From Pseudomonas sp. ACM7 (lineage in GTDB: Bacteria; Pseudomonadota; Gammaproteobacteria; Pseudomonadales; Pseudomonadaceae): DNA of 64,000 nt. The DNA lies in NCBI RefSeq assembly GCF_004136015.1, contig NZ_CP024866.1, positions 5,738,066-5,802,065 of the forward strand, read 5' to 3'. Shown one piece after another: positions 1 through 8,905 of this stretch. The notes below the pieces were generated by a model. That model was not told the DNA's origin, ran no database searches, and saw only the letters and a list, made by a program, of their open reading frames with translations. Position 1 is the stretch's first letter. Every line of letters starts with the position of its first letter. The position numbers and the translations under genes were made by a program.

Positions 1-319
1 CATATGAGCTGTAGTTGACGCCGGAATGAAACAGTTTTTCAACTCAATAATACGAAGTAAGTTGTTCACGTATCATAAGAAAATCATTGATTTCAGAGTG
101 ATGAATATAAAATTAGTACCGTTAGGATTTAATTTGTGTGTCGAAGTGAATGTCTGTAACACCAATCAGACTTGTATTTGTCCGCTGTAAATGAATGAAT
201 AAGAGTTGCGTTGCTTTGTGCCAAGCGATAACCTCGAAGGTCAATGATCGTGACCAATAGCTGGGGGATTTATTATGAGGCGAATGTATCGAACTTCCAG
301 TTACTGTCATAATCGGAAG
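1..319. other. Intergenic, AT-rich, nothing recognised
   Basis: I see no recognisable gene here. The first bases of the minus-strand gamma-glutamyltranspeptidase small subunit should lie here if that gene were complete, but beyond about position 320 no similarity is visible. A 62-residue minus-strand frame at 122-310 has no recognisable features. Confidence 0.5.
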
Positions 320-1507
320 TTAAAGACGTGTGCGTCGAGTACCCGGTGAACCTGTAATGTCTGATATCCCTAAACCACTATTTAATACCGTGTCTGAGGG
401 GGCCGAAACACTCACTTCCGCCGCACGCCGCAGTAGGTAATTCTCATCCAGCAACTGTCTTACCGGAACCTTGTAGAAGTCGGGATCGCCCAGGTACTGC
501 GCTCGGTCGGCAAACACTCGCTTTTCGATTTCTGCGACCAGATGAATGTACTCTGGCGAGTTCAGCGGCACGCCACTAAAATCCGCGTTGCGCGCTTCTT
601 TCATCTTCAATAACTGAACCAGCGCGATACCACCGGAACTGGGCGGTGGCGCGGTCACCACCTGGAAACCATTCCAGTTTGCCTGTATCGGCTCTCGCCA
701 AATTGCCTTGTAGTTCCGCAGGTCGGCTTCGCTGATAAGTCCGCCATGCTCCGTCATATCAGCAACGATCAGTTCGGCTGTTTTGCCGGAATAAAAACCT
801 GCAGTGCCGTGCTTCGCGATTCGTTTCAATACCGCTGCCAGTTCAGGCTGCTTAAAGATCCTGCCCGACTGCAACCTACCAAAATGCTCAGAGAAATTGG
901 TTTTTCCAGCGAATCGCTGTTTGTTTTCCGCTGCCGCCAAACCGGCTAGCATTTCATCAACTCGAAAGCCCGCATCTGCATAGCGGATTGCCGGCTCGAC
1001 CAGCACCTGCCAGCTGAGTTTGCCAAGACGCTGATGGGCTTCCCACAGGCCGGCGACCGTACCTGGCACGCCCACGGCCTTGTAACCAAGCACGCTGCTC
1101 TGAGTGCTATCAGCAGGGATCACTCGTCCATTGCCGGCGACGAACATGTCCCTGGTCGCCTTGAGTGGTGCCCGCTCGCGGTAGTCAAGGAAATAAGGCT
1201 TACCCTCGTGATAGATCGTCATGAACCCACCACCGCCGATGTTGCCGGCTTCCGGGTAGGTAACGGCTAAAGTGAATGCAATGGCCACCGCCGCATCGAT
1301 GGCATTGCCACCTTTGGCAAAGATGGCTCTAGCTGTTTCAGCCGCATAACGATCAGGTACTGCCACCGCAGAATGAGTCAACAGTTGCGATTTAACAGTG
1401 TTGCCTGAAGCGGCCTGAGCATTTCCCACGGTCAGGAAGCTGGCGAGTAAAACCGCACACAACAAAGCAAACTTACGATGTGAATCGGGAAAGGATTCTT
1501 TGCGCAT
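320..1507 (-). pseudogene. ggt: Gamma-glutamyltranspeptidase, truncated at the catalytic Thr
   Basis: This is a periplasmic gamma-glutamyltransferase that would hydrolyse glutathione and other gamma-glutamyl compounds to glutamate. A signal peptide (residues 1-33, ending NAQA) is followed by the large-subunit signature GNAIDAAVA and GNIGGGGFM. The frame is 395 residues, whereas the family is about 580. It ends just where the autoprocessing threonine that starts the small subunit is expected (family E-x-N-x-T-T-H). Near the end the normal frame reads ISDITGSPG, and the +1 frame then gives a VLDAH motif like the conserved post-Thr segment, so a frameshift probably destroyed the site. An AAGG Shine-Dalgarno precedes the ATG. 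The glutamate symporter upstream (1692-2951) fits a salvage unit. The small subunit is absent, so the product should be inactive. Confidence 0.8.
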
Positions 1508-1691
1508 AAAGTACCTTATTTTTTATTAGTAATCGGCAGCAAAACGCGGTAATCCGAATTGATGCAGTTAAGGAAAAACTTAACTGCACAGATCAGAACC
1601 CGGCAAAGAGAACACACATAACAACTATTGTTGAACGACGAAAACAAGAAGAGCCAAAGGCTTTTGATGGCCGATGGCTCCCCCTGAATAG

Positions 1692-2951
1692 CTATGCTTT
1701 CTGTGTTACCAACTCAGCTCTTGAAGGCTCAAGGGCCGCCTTTTCCCATTTGGCAATTACCAAGGGGGCGATGGCATTACCCAGCACGTTCAGCGTGGTG
1801 GTTCCGCTATCGATAATCCTGAAGATCCCCGCGATAAGCGCCACCCCTTCCAATGGAAGACCGGCAGAAGCCAATGTCGCAGACAGAATAATGATGGCAA
1901 ATCCAGGTACCCCAGCAGCACCTTTGGAGGTCAGCACCATTGTGACCACCAGCAGAATCTGTTGAGAAAGCGACAGGTCGATACCATAGAGTTGAGCGAC
2001 AAAAATCGTAGCAACCCCAAGGAAAATTGATGCTCCATCCAAATTGAACGCATAACCGACTGGAACCACAAAACTGACGATACGGCGTGGAACACCATAG
2101 CTCTCCAATTTTGTCATCAACTGCGGCATAACCGCCGCCGATGCGGCACTCGAGAAGGCAAGGATCAGCTCATTTCGGAAATATTTGATCAGCTTGAAAA
2201 CGTTCTCGCCGATCAGATAGCAAATTCCGCCGAGTACCACCAACGCGAAGACAATGAGTGCCAGGTAAACCACACCAATCAGCTTGAGTAAGGGCAAGAG
2301 CGAGGCAAAGCCAAAGGTCGCGACGGTAGCGCCAATCATGCCAAATACGCCTATTGGCGCGTAGGCCATGACGATTGAGACAACTTTGAACATCGCATCA
2401 GAAATGCCCTGAACCACCGCGACCACTGGCGCGCTTTTTTCTCGAGGTAGCGAGTTCAAAGCCAGACCGAACAGCACCGCGAAGAAAAGCACCGACAACA
2501 GCTTCGCTTCTGACATCGCTACGATGACGTTGTCAGGTACGATATTTTGCAAGATAACGAGTGCCCCTTTCGAAGGCTCCATGGTTATCGACGCGGCGCT
2601 GTGGGAGATTCCTGAAATATCAGTGCCCGTTCCAGGTTCGAAAATATTCGCAAAACACAGCCCTAATACGATGGCTAAGCCCGTGATCGCAAAAAAGTAA
2701 GTCAGCGACTTCACTCCCATTCGGCCAAAGGATTTGTTATCTCCACCTCCAGCGATGCCAAGAATCATGCAGCAGAACACAATAGGAACAACAACCATCT
2801 TCATCATTTTGATGAAGATATCTCCAAGCGGTTTCAGGATTTCAGCACTGACCCACGATTGATATTGCGGATTGGTATTAAAGTACCAACCGACGAGCAC
2901 GCCAAGCAAAAGCCCGGCAACTATTTGCCACACCAAGGGAATACGTTTCAT
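1692..2951 (-). CDS. Dicarboxylate/amino acid:cation symporter (SLC1 family, GltP-like)
   Basis: A 419-residue inner-membrane symporter of the glutamate/aspartate/C4-dicarboxylate family, driven by H+ or Na+. The sequence shows several long hydrophobic segments, the early motif PLGDIFIKMMKMVVVP, the serine-rich re-entrant loop (AFSSAASAAVMP) and the later substrate/cation segment with GYAFNLDGAS. Length is typical. The AAGG at -10 supports the ATG at 2951. It lies 184 bases upstream of the ggt relic on the same strand and downstream of the aminotransferase, which points to glutamate or aspartate as substrate. DctA-type succinate transport cannot be excluded from sequence alone. Confidence 0.9.
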   Translation of the reverse strand: MKRIPLVWQIVAGLLLGVLVGWYFNTNPQYQSWVSAEILKPLGDIFIKMMKMVVVPIVFCCMILGIAGGGDNKSFGRMGVKSLTYFFAITGLAIVLGLCFANIFEPGTGTDISGISHSAASITMEPSKGALVILQNIVPDNVIVAMSEAKLLSVLFFAVLFGLALNSLPREKSAPVVAVVQGISDAMFKVVSIVMAYAPIGVFGMIGATVATFGFASLLPLLKLIGVVYLALIVFALVVLGGICYLIGENVFKLIKYFRNELILAFSSAASAAVMPQLMTKLESYGVPRRIVSFVVPVGYAFNLDGASIFLGVATIFVAQLYGIDLSLSQQILLVVTMVLTSKGAAGVPGFAIIILSATLASAGLPLEGVALIAGIFRIIDSGTTTLNVLGNAIAPLVIAKWEKAALEPSRAELVTQKA

Positions 2952-3065
2952 GTCTAGCCTTCTTGTTGGAATGAAAGGACTGCGTTACAGAGCAGTTGCT
3001 AGAGTCATGAGCTTCCAGCTCACTTGAATAAAAATGGCACAACATAGTTATGCCAAGTGTCATTG

Positions 3066-3491
3066 TTATTTTGCAAATAGCTGGCTCATATCCTTGAAAG
3101 CTTTGAATTCAAGCGCGTTACCGCATGGGTCGAACAGGAACATCGTCGCTTGCTCGCCAACCTGCCCCTTGAAACGAATGTACGGTTCAATCACAAACTC
3201 GGTGCCAAAAGACTTCAAGCGTTCTGCCAGTGCCTCCCATTGCTCCCAGCCCAAAATAATGCCGAAGTGAGGAACCGGCACGTCGTGTCCGTCTACCGGG
3301 TTGCTATGGACACTCTCTTGCGAAGCAGTTTTTGGATGTTCATGAATAACCAGTTGGTGACCGTAAAAGTTGAAGTCGACCCACTGTGTGCTGGAACGAC
3401 CTTCTTCCAGTCCAAAAACTTCACCATAAAAGGTGCGTGCGCCAGCGAGGTTGTAAACAGGGATTGCGAGGTGGAAAGGAGAGAGGCTCAT
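3066..3491 (-). CDS. VOC (glyoxalase/dioxygenase superfamily) protein
   Basis: A 141-residue protein with one vicinal-oxygen-chelate fold. It opens with the usual [22 protein letters not shown] and ends with [10 protein letters not shown], which carries the metal-binding glutamate. His residues in the first motif and at H-F-G-I are likely metal ligands. The substrate is not evident; similar proteins are annotated only as VOC family or putative dioxygenases. It lies between the symporter and the aminotransferase on the same strand, so it may be part of the same transcript. Confidence 0.85.
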   Translation of the reverse strand: MSLSPFHLAIPVYNLAGARTFYGEVFGLEEGRSSTQWVDFNFYGHQLVIHEHPKTASQESVHSNPVDGHDVPVPHFGIILGWEQWEALAERLKSFGTEFVIEPYIRFKGQVGEQATMFLFDPCGNALEFKAFKDMSQLFAK

Positions 3492-3611
3492 TAGAACTCC
3501 AATTACAGTATTTTTGTTTGTGAAAAAAGGAACAGCGTATTAATGCCGCCCGACGGTTCTGCGCACCGCCCACAACCTTTTAGCGTTTTGGGCGGAAGTG
3601 AATTTCAATAA

Positions 3612-4814
3612 TTAGCTCAGTTGTTCGCACGCCAAACGTATGCGCATGCACGCCTGCTCAAGTTGTTCAGTAGATGTCGCAAATGACATCCGAAAATATC
3701 CTTCGAGACCAAATGCGCTGCCAGGCACCACAGCGACTCGCGCTTGCTCAAGTAAATAGCGGCAAACATCCGTGTCATCGCTTAGCAACCTCTTGGCAGG
3801 TGTTTGGCGATTGATCAGGCCCTCACAGGAAGGGAACAGGTAGAACGCACCCTCTGGTCGACGACAGGTCAAACCTGGAATGGATTCGAAAGCACCTAGG
3901 CAGAGATCGCGCCGCTGGCTGAAAATTTGATTTCGGCTCTCTAAAAAATCTAAAGGCCCGTCCAGCGCTGCCTGCGCCGCCGCTTGTGCGATGGAGCAGG
4001 GGTTGCTCGTGCTTTGCGACTGCAAAGTGGACATTGCGGCAATAAGCTCTCTCGGGCCTCCCGCAAAGCCGATACGCCAGCCCGTCATGGAGTACGCCTT
4101 CGAAACACCGTTGACTGTCAGCGTCCGGTTGCGCAGTGCCGGCACCTGAGCCGCGATGGTGTTGAACTCCCAGCCGTCGTACCGCAGATGCTCATAGATG
4201 TCGTCAGAGAGCACATACACCTGCGGATGCCCCAACAAGACGGCACCTAGTTGCTTCAGTTCGATTGCGGAATAGCCAGCACCAGTCGGGTTGCTCGGCG
4301 AGTTCAAAATGACCCATTTCGTGCGGGGGGTTATTGCGCGTTTAAGCTGAGCGGCTGTGATCTTGAAGCTCTGGTTTTCCGGGCAGCTCACTTCCACTGG
4401 AATGCCACCGGCTAGCCGCACCATGTCCGGATAGGAGACCCAGTAAGGCGCGGGGATGATCACCTCATCGCCATGGTTCAGGGTCGCCAGCAAAGCATTG
4501 AAGATGATCTGTTTGGCGCCCGTGCCGACACTGATTTCTGACGAGTCATAAACAAGGCCATTCTCGCGTTCGAACTTGCGAACAATGGCGGCTTTCAGTT
4601 CCGGCGTACCATCGACATCAGTGTATCGGGTCAGGCCTTTGTCGATCGCAAGCTTGGCAGCCGCGTTGATATGATCGGGCGTTGGGAAGTCCGGTTCGCC
4701 TTGCGACAGGCCGATGATATCCACGCCTTGGCGCTTCAGATCCGCCGCTTTTCGAGTGATAGCAAGCGTCGGTGATGGCTTCACAGCTTGCAGAAGATTC
4801 CCCAGCAGTTGCAT
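3612..4814 (-). CDS. Class I pyridoxal-phosphate aminotransferase (aspartate aminotransferase type)
   Basis: A 400-residue fold-type I aminotransferase close to bacterial aspartate/prephenate aminotransferases (AspC/AatA group). Key features are GLSQGEPDFPTP near the N-terminus, NSPSNPTG, the DDIYEHL segment with the PLP-interacting Asp and Tyr, the SKAYSMTGWRIGF motif with the Schiff-base Lys, and the C-terminal R-M-S-F with the substrate carboxylate Arg. I place the start at 4814 because family similarity begins there (MQLLGNLLQAVKPSPT) and AAGGG precedes it; the frame stays open 22 codons further without similarity. It is divergent from the LysR gene at 4916, so it is probably regulated by that protein. 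Confidence 0.9.
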   Translation of the reverse strand: MQLLGNLLQAVKPSPTLAITRKAADLKRQGVDIIGLSQGEPDFPTPDHINAAAKLAIDKGLTRYTDVDGTPELKAAIVRKFERENGLVYDSSEISVGTGAKQIIFNALLATLNHGDEVIIPAPYWVSYPDMVRLAGGIPVEVSCPENQSFKITAAQLKRAITPRTKWVILNSPSNPTGAGYSAIELKQLGAVLLGHPQVYVLSDDIYEHLRYDGWEFNTIAAQVPALRNRTLTVNGVSKAYSMTGWRIGFAGGPRELIAAMSTLQSQSTSNPCSIAQAAAQAALDGPLDFLESRNQIFSQRRDLCLGAFESIPGLTCRRPEGAFYLFPSCEGLINRQTPAKRLLSDDTDVCRYLLEQARVAVVPGSAFGLEGYFRMSFATSTEQLEQACMRIRLACEQLS

Positions 4815-4897
4815 ACCCTGACCCTTATTGTTTTTGAGGATGGGGCCATCGTAGAGCTGCAAGCCGAGTAAAAAAATCAATATATATTTCTTAGAAA

Positions 4898-4914
4898 CAC
4901 AATTATTATTTGTG
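4898..4914. promoter_or_regulatory. Dyad CACAA-N7-TTGTG, candidate LysR operator
   Basis: A perfect 5-bp inverted repeat with a 7-base spacer lies in the 101-base AT-rich gap between the aminotransferase and the divergent LysR gene, ending just before the LysR start at 4916. LysR-type sites are usually interrupted dyads of this spacing in divergent promoters. The assignment is by position and symmetry only. Confidence 0.35.
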
Positions 4915-4915
4915 A

Positions 4916-5794
4916 ATGATCAAAGAACTCAAAACACTGATTGCCGTAGCACGGGAAGGCACTTTCGCCGCCGCCGGCAACAAGATCGGTCTCACCCAGG
5001 CTGCAGTAAGTGCCCAGATTCAGCGTCTGGAGGCTGAGCTCGGCTTCGAGATATTCGACAGAAAGGGACGCTCGGCCCACCTCAATAGAATGGGCCACCA
5101 GACACTCCTGCAAGCGCAAGAGCTGCTTCGCCTTTACGACAACCTTGGCTCCACCACAGTGGGACTTCCTGCCAGCGTCCTGGTGAATATCGGCGCTATC
5201 GCTTCCGTACAGCGCTCCTATTTACCGGACGCCTTAGCAAAGTTTCACCAACAATGCCCACAGTGCCGAACACGCGTAATTCCAGGCTTGTCGATGGGAC
5301 TGGTCAACCTTGTAGATGCCGGCGAAATTGACATGGCAGTCATCATTCGCCCGCCCTTCTCTCTGCAAAGCGATCTGCGGTGGACGACCTTGGCGCTTGA
5401 GCCCTATCGCTTGATCGTTCCGCGCGATGTACCGGGAGAAGATTGGTCAAAACTACTTTCCAGCCAACCGTTCATTCGGTACGACCGATCATCCTTCGGG
5501 GGAAGGCAGGTAGATCGCTTCCTGCGGCAGATGCATTTCACCTTACGTGAAGTCTGTGAGCTGGATGAACTGGAGGCCATCATCAAGCTGGTGGAAAATG
5601 GTGTAGGTGTAGCGCTAGTGCCGCAGACAGCACCCCATCAGGAATGGCCAGCAGGTGTACGAGCGCTCGACCTTGGTCAGCACACCTTCCACCGTGATAT
5701 CGGGCTTGTGCATAGATCTCGGCAGACCTTTACCGAACCGGTGCGGATACTTGCCCAGCTTATAAGCGATCAAGTAAAGATCGGTTCCGAATAA
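4916..5794 (+). CDS. LysR-family transcriptional regulator
   Basis: A 292-residue regulator with an N-terminal winged helix-turn-helix (GTFAAAGNKIGLTQAAVSAQIQRLE, residues 15-40) and a C-terminal effector-binding domain. It is transcribed away from the aminotransferase/VOC/symporter genes, the classical arrangement for a LysR protein that controls its neighbour. The ligand is unknown; an amino acid or keto acid is a reasonable guess from context. The end is followed by a GC-rich hairpin at 5803-5830. Confidence 0.92.
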   Translation: MIKELKTLIAVAREGTFAAAGNKIGLTQAAVSAQIQRLEAELGFEIFDRKGRSAHLNRMGHQTLLQAQELLRLYDNLGSTTVGLPASVLVNIGAIASVQRSYLPDALAKFHQQCPQCRTRVIPGLSMGLVNLVDAGEIDMAVIIRPPFSLQSDLRWTTLALEPYRLIVPRDVPGEDWSKLLSSQPFIRYDRSSFGGRQVDRFLRQMHFTLREVCELDELEAIIKLVENGVGVALVPQTAPHQEWPAGVRALDLGQHTFHRDIGLVHRSRQTFTEPVRILAQLISDQVKIGSE

Positions 5795-5802
5795 ATTCCT
5801 GG

Positions 5803-5830
5803 CAAAAAAAGGCCCTCAAAGGGCCCTTTT
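5803..5830. terminator. Rho-independent terminator, mvaU-derived repeat copy 1
   Basis: An A-tract, then GGCCCT-CAA-AGGGCC and a T-tract form a bidirectional terminator between the LysR gene (+) and the SDR gene (-). The same hairpin with the following GTACTCAAA appears after the intact mvaU at 28434-28458, and again at 6775-6803. Confidence 0.8.
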
Positions 5831-5845
5831 GTACTCAAACCAGAA

Positions 5846-5881
5846 TCACTTGGTCAGCCAGGACTCAACGGTCGCAGAAGG
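5846..5881 (-). pseudogene. 3' relic of an mvaU-like gene
   Basis: The last 11 codons before a TGA, in the minus frame, read (S)ATVESWLTK, which matches the conserved C-terminus of MvaU/MvaT proteins (TVESWLAK in the intact copy at 28473). The matching terminator follows immediately. Nothing of the rest of the gene is present; the SDR stop codon lies 14 bases further on. This is a small but specific scar of a lost or recombined mvaU paralogue. Confidence 0.65.
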
Positions 5882-5894
5882 GATTAAAAAAGTC

Positions 5895-6674
5895 TTAATA
5901 AGCTTTGTTCTCCACCAAGCAATTGCCTCCATCCACCACGAGCAACTCACCTGTGATGTAACTCGCTTCAGGTGAAGCCAAGAATACAACGGCAGCGGCC
6001 ACTTCCTCTGGCCGACCCGCTCTCCCAAGAGGTGTAGAGCGTGCTGCTTTGACTTCATCAGGAGTGCTCGACCCTGTAGCTATCCAACCAGGGGCAACTG
6101 AATTCACAGTGATACCTAGATGAGCAACCTCAAGAGCAAGACTCATGTTCATCCCTACCATTCCGGCCTTTGCTGCACTATAAGCAGCCTCTCCTGGATT
6201 ACTGGCTCGTGTGCCTGTGGTTGAGCTGATGTTCACTATGCGGCCATATCCTCTAGCCCGCATCCCAGGCAACACCCCTTGAGTTAACAGGAACGCAGTT
6301 GTCAGATTTCTAGCGATGGAAAGATTCCAGGTTTCGAGGCTCGTATTCGTGAACTCGGCGAACGGTTCTGGACTCCCTTGCATCGCCATACCGGCATTAT
6401 TTACAAGAATATCGATGCGGCCCCAGACGGCCTCAGCCCAAGCGACGAACTCACTAACCTGAGTTTCCTGAGTTAAGTCTACCGGTCGACCCTCTGCTTC
6501 GAAGCCGGCGGCGCGTAACTCCGCAACCCGCTCATTGATGCGTGCGCTGCTTGCCGTGACGATCAGCTTGGCCCCTTGAGCCCCAAGACGATGGGCAATA
6601 GCCATACCGATTCCAAGCTCACTGCCCGCTCCACTCACAAGCGCCACCTGATCTGCCCAGCTTGAATTCATCAT
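5895..6674 (-). CDS. SDR-family oxidoreductase (FabG-like)
   Basis: A 259-residue classical short-chain dehydrogenase, NAD(P)H dependent. It has the cofactor motif GAGSELGIG, NNAG at about residue 90, the catalytic Ser in NISSTTG, and YSAAK carrying the catalytic Tyr and Lys. The C-terminal GELLVVDGG is typical. I use ATG 6674, with AGAGG five bases upstream; a second ATG follows directly. Substrate unknown. It is flanked on both sides by near-identical direct copies of the mvaU terminator repeat, so it may have arrived by recombination between such repeats. Confidence 0.9.
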   Translation of the reverse strand: MMNSSWADQVALVSGAGSELGIGMAIAHRLGAQGAKLIVTASSARINERVAELRAAGFEAEGRPVDLTQETQVSEFVAWAEAVWGRIDILVNNAGMAMQGSPEPFAEFTNTSLETWNLSIARNLTTAFLLTQGVLPGMRARGYGRIVNISSTTGTRASNPGEAAYSAAKAGMVGMNMSLALEVAHLGITVNSVAPGWIATGSSTPDEVKAARSTPLGRAGRPEEVAAAVVFLASPEASYITGELLVVDGGNCLVENKAY

Positions 6675-6774
6675 CCTTGCCTCTGTTGAAGGTTTGCCAA
6701 GCACACGAATGGAGGTGTAGCAGATAGCCGGAAACGCCGGTTGAGGATTTGGTCGCTGACTTCGATAAACTGCA

Positions 6775-6803
6775 AATAAAAAGGGCCTTCGAAGGGCCCT
6801 GTT
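6775..6803. terminator. Rho-independent terminator, mvaU-derived repeat copy 2
   Basis: An A-rich tract, then GGGCCTTCGAAGGGCCC followed by GTTGTACTCAAAC. It lies at the 3' end of the minus-strand gene at 6808 and is a variant of the hairpins at 5803 and 28434. The stop codon of the gene at 6808 lies inside the conserved repeat tail (ACTCAAA). Confidence 0.7.
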
Positions 6804-6807
6804 GTAC

Positions 6808-7149
6808 TCAAACCGCGCGCGGTATCGAGGGCGCAGGGGGCGTACAGCGCAGCAGTTGTTCCCGGATTTTCGGTGGAATGGGTTGGGTGCCGGCGGTGGC
6901 GGCTTCAGCGCGGGCTTGGCTTAGCCACAGCGCCAGGACAGGTGCCGCAATCTTGTAGATACGATCAGGCCGGGGGCCGAGCACCTGTCCCAGGTCTGGC
7001 AGACAGATGCAGTCGTCCAGGCACACTTGTTTTTCGCCAGCTGGGCAGGCGTTGGCCTGGGCTGGCACTACAAGAGTCAGGCAAAGAACAAACAGCGCCA
7101 CCAGGCGCGTGGAAATGGGCGGCATTGGGCGCTCCAGGTGCAGTCGCAT
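6808..7149 (-). CDS. Small secreted cysteine-containing protein, probably 3'-truncated
   Basis: A 113-residue product with a signal peptide (hydrophobic ALFVLCLTLVVPAQANA) followed by ACPAGEKQVCLDDCICLPD. That resembles the N-terminus of a conserved Pseudomonas exported protein that continues into a DUF4157-like segment (P-I-P-x-x-I-R-x-Q-L). Here the similarity stops right after IPPKIREQL and the frame ends inside the mvaU-type terminator repeat, so the C-terminal two thirds are probably lost. This assignment is from memory of the family and is moderate. The start could also be the internal Met at residue 9. Confidence 0.5.
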   Translation of the reverse strand: MRLHLERPMPPISTRLVALFVLCLTLVVPAQANACPAGEKQVCLDDCICLPDLGQVLGPRPDRIYKIAAPVLALWLSQARAEAATAGTQPIPPKIREQLLRCTPPAPSIPRAV

Positions 7150-7182
7150 TTGAAGAGCGCGAAATCGAGGCGTTGTAGCGCC

Positions 7183-8160
7183 CTAAAAATCCGTGATAGT
7201 TGTGCCTGCAATCGTCTCGGCGAATCCGACGCCAAACGCTCGTGCGGGCGTTTCAAAGCCTGGTCGGCGCTCACCGCCCAACACCCGCCGTGCTGCCTCC
7301 ACAGCAGCTAACGGTGTGTAGGTGTAGCCGTTGACGGTCTCAATGACCGAGCGCGCAATTGTGCCGTCAGCGCCTATGACTTCAGCCACGGCACGGGCGC
7401 GATAGACTTCACGCTGCTGAGCACTTGGGCCGTCGGGAAGTAGTGAGAGATCGCCTTCCGGGAAAGCATCGCCAGTGATGTGCACGAACATGGAAATGTT
7501 GGGGATGCCGGTGGTATGCCAGCCGGTGACCAGATCACCGAAAGACAGCGGCGCACACAGTACCGGCCCTTCGCCAAAATCGAAGAGTTGCGGCTGCGCA
7601 TCGGGGGCTGCAACCAGTAGCCCTTCAACTCTCGCCAAAAGGCCCGCGCCAATGATCTCGCTGACACTTAAGGCCGATCCCCGCGACATGGAGCCGGCGA
7701 CTTGTAGCGCCACTTTCAGCGACTGCGGATCCTGCACACGGCGAGCGACGTGCATTGCCAGGCAATCTGTCGGCACCACGTCCCAGCCGACACAGGGCAA
7801 CAGCATGACGCCCGCCTCGGCAGCCTGCGCGCCGAGCCGTTCCGCCAGCCTATAGACATTGATCTCCGCCGTGATGTCCAGATAGTCGACTCCAGCCTTG
7901 ATACAGGCCTGCATCAAGGCGTCCGCCGTCTGTGCGAAAGGCCCGGCAAAATTCAGCAGCACGCCGATGCCGTCCAGGGATTCTGTTGCCAGGGCATCAG
8001 GCGCGAAGATCCGGTAAGCAACGCCCAGTTTCGCGGCGAGCGGCACCAACCTTTCGGCATTGCGCCCAGCGATGACAACGTCCAGCCCCAGCTCCGTGGC
8101 ATGCTCGGCAGCCATGCGACCGGTGTAGCCCGTCGCGCCGTAGATCATCAACGTATTCAT
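7183..8160 (-). CDS. Saccharopine-dehydrogenase-like NAD(P)-binding protein
   Basis: A 325-residue protein whose N-terminus MIYGATGYTGRMAAEHA is the Rossmann motif of the saccharopine dehydrogenase / trans-acting enoyl reductase family. NFAGPFAQTADALMQACIKAGVDYLDI is also typical. These proteins reduce or oxidise diverse substrates and the one used here cannot be told from sequence. Its ATG overlaps the stop of the upstream VOC gene by four bases, so the two are translationally coupled. Confidence 0.85.
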   Translation of the reverse strand: MNTLMIYGATGYTGRMAAEHATELGLDVVIAGRNAERLVPLAAKLGVAYRIFAPDALATESLDGIGVLLNFAGPFAQTADALMQACIKAGVDYLDITAEINVYRLAERLGAQAAEAGVMLLPCVGWDVVPTDCLAMHVARRVQDPQSLKVALQVAGSMSRGSALSVSEIIGAGLLARVEGLLVAAPDAQPQLFDFGEGPVLCAPLSFGDLVTGWHTTGIPNISMFVHITGDAFPEGDLSLLPDGPSAQQREVYRARAVAEVIGADGTIARSVIETVNGYTYTPLAAVEAARRVLGGERRPGFETPARAFGVGFAETIAGTTITDF

Positions 8161-8558
8161 TGAGTGTGCTGCCAGTTTTTGTAGACAAATTCGAGTCTGT
8201 AACCGTCCGGGTCAAGGACATTGGCAGCGTAGTAATTGGGGTCGTAATGCAGGCGTGTACTCGGCGGGCCGTTGTCGACAGCTCCATTTCCCATAGCCGC
8301 CGTATAGGCTGCTTTGACCTCGGCCTTGCTGTTGGCCACGAAGCCGACATGAACTGCCCGCCCCTGCGCTACGCCCTCGCGCAACCAGAAGAACACCCGC
8401 CCATTGGCGCCGAAGCCCTTGAGATCAGAATGGCCTGGCGGCCCGTCCTTGCCGTCGTAGTCAAGCCGCGCGGTAATGCCAAGCGGGGTCAGTGTTGCGG
8501 TGTAGAAAAGGATGGAACGTTCAACGTCGCTTACGGAGATAAAAATATGATCAAGCAT
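8157..8558 (-). CDS. VOC-family protein
   Basis: A 133-residue single VOC domain: MLDHIFISVSDVERSILFY at the start and NYYAANVLDPDGYRLEFVYK at the end, with a His near the N-terminus and the C-terminal Glu as likely metal ligands. It precedes and overlaps the saccharopine-dehydrogenase-like gene (ATGA). The pattern is common among small detoxification or secondary-metabolism operons, but the reaction is unknown. Confidence 0.85.
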   Translation of the reverse strand: MLDHIFISVSDVERSILFYTATLTPLGITARLDYDGKDGPPGHSDLKGFGANGRVFFWLREGVAQGRAVHVGFVANSKAEVKAAYTAAMGNGAVDNGPPSTRLHYDPNYYAANVLDPDGYRLEFVYKNWQHTQ

Positions 8559-8587
8559 TGCGGTTGCCTCACTGTTCAGATGCGGAT

Positions 8588-8905
8588 TCAGATGAAATAG
8601 CCGCCTGCAACTTCGATAGTCTGGGCATTGATCCAGCTTCCTTCTTCGGACAGCAACATGGCGATCACGCGAGCGACGTCCTGGGGCTCGCCTACTCGGC
8701 CAAGCGCGGTTTGCGATGCGAGTAACGCCTCGAACTCGTCATTCAAACCGCCACCCAGTTCGGTGCGAATCGCCCCCGGCGAGACAGCATTGGCACGTAT
8801 GCGTCGATCAGCGAATTCTTTGGCCATGTACCGGGTCAGCACGTCGAGACCGCCCTTGAAGGCCGCATAAGGCGCGACACCCGCCGTGGCGATGCGGGTG
8901 GAGAC
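8588..8905 (-). pseudogene. SDR oxidoreductase, 5'-deleted fragment
   Basis: Only the C-terminal half of a short-chain dehydrogenase remains. Reading leftward from about 8905 the frame gives STRIATAGVAPYAAFKGG, carrying the catalytic Tyr-x-x-x-Lys, then SPGAIRTELGGG and the C-terminal IEVAGGYFI. The cofactor-binding Rossmann half and the start codon are missing; the frame runs directly into an AraC-type coding region on the other strand. Some 84 residues could be made from the internal ATG at 8842, but without the cofactor site they would be inactive. Confidence 0.85.
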
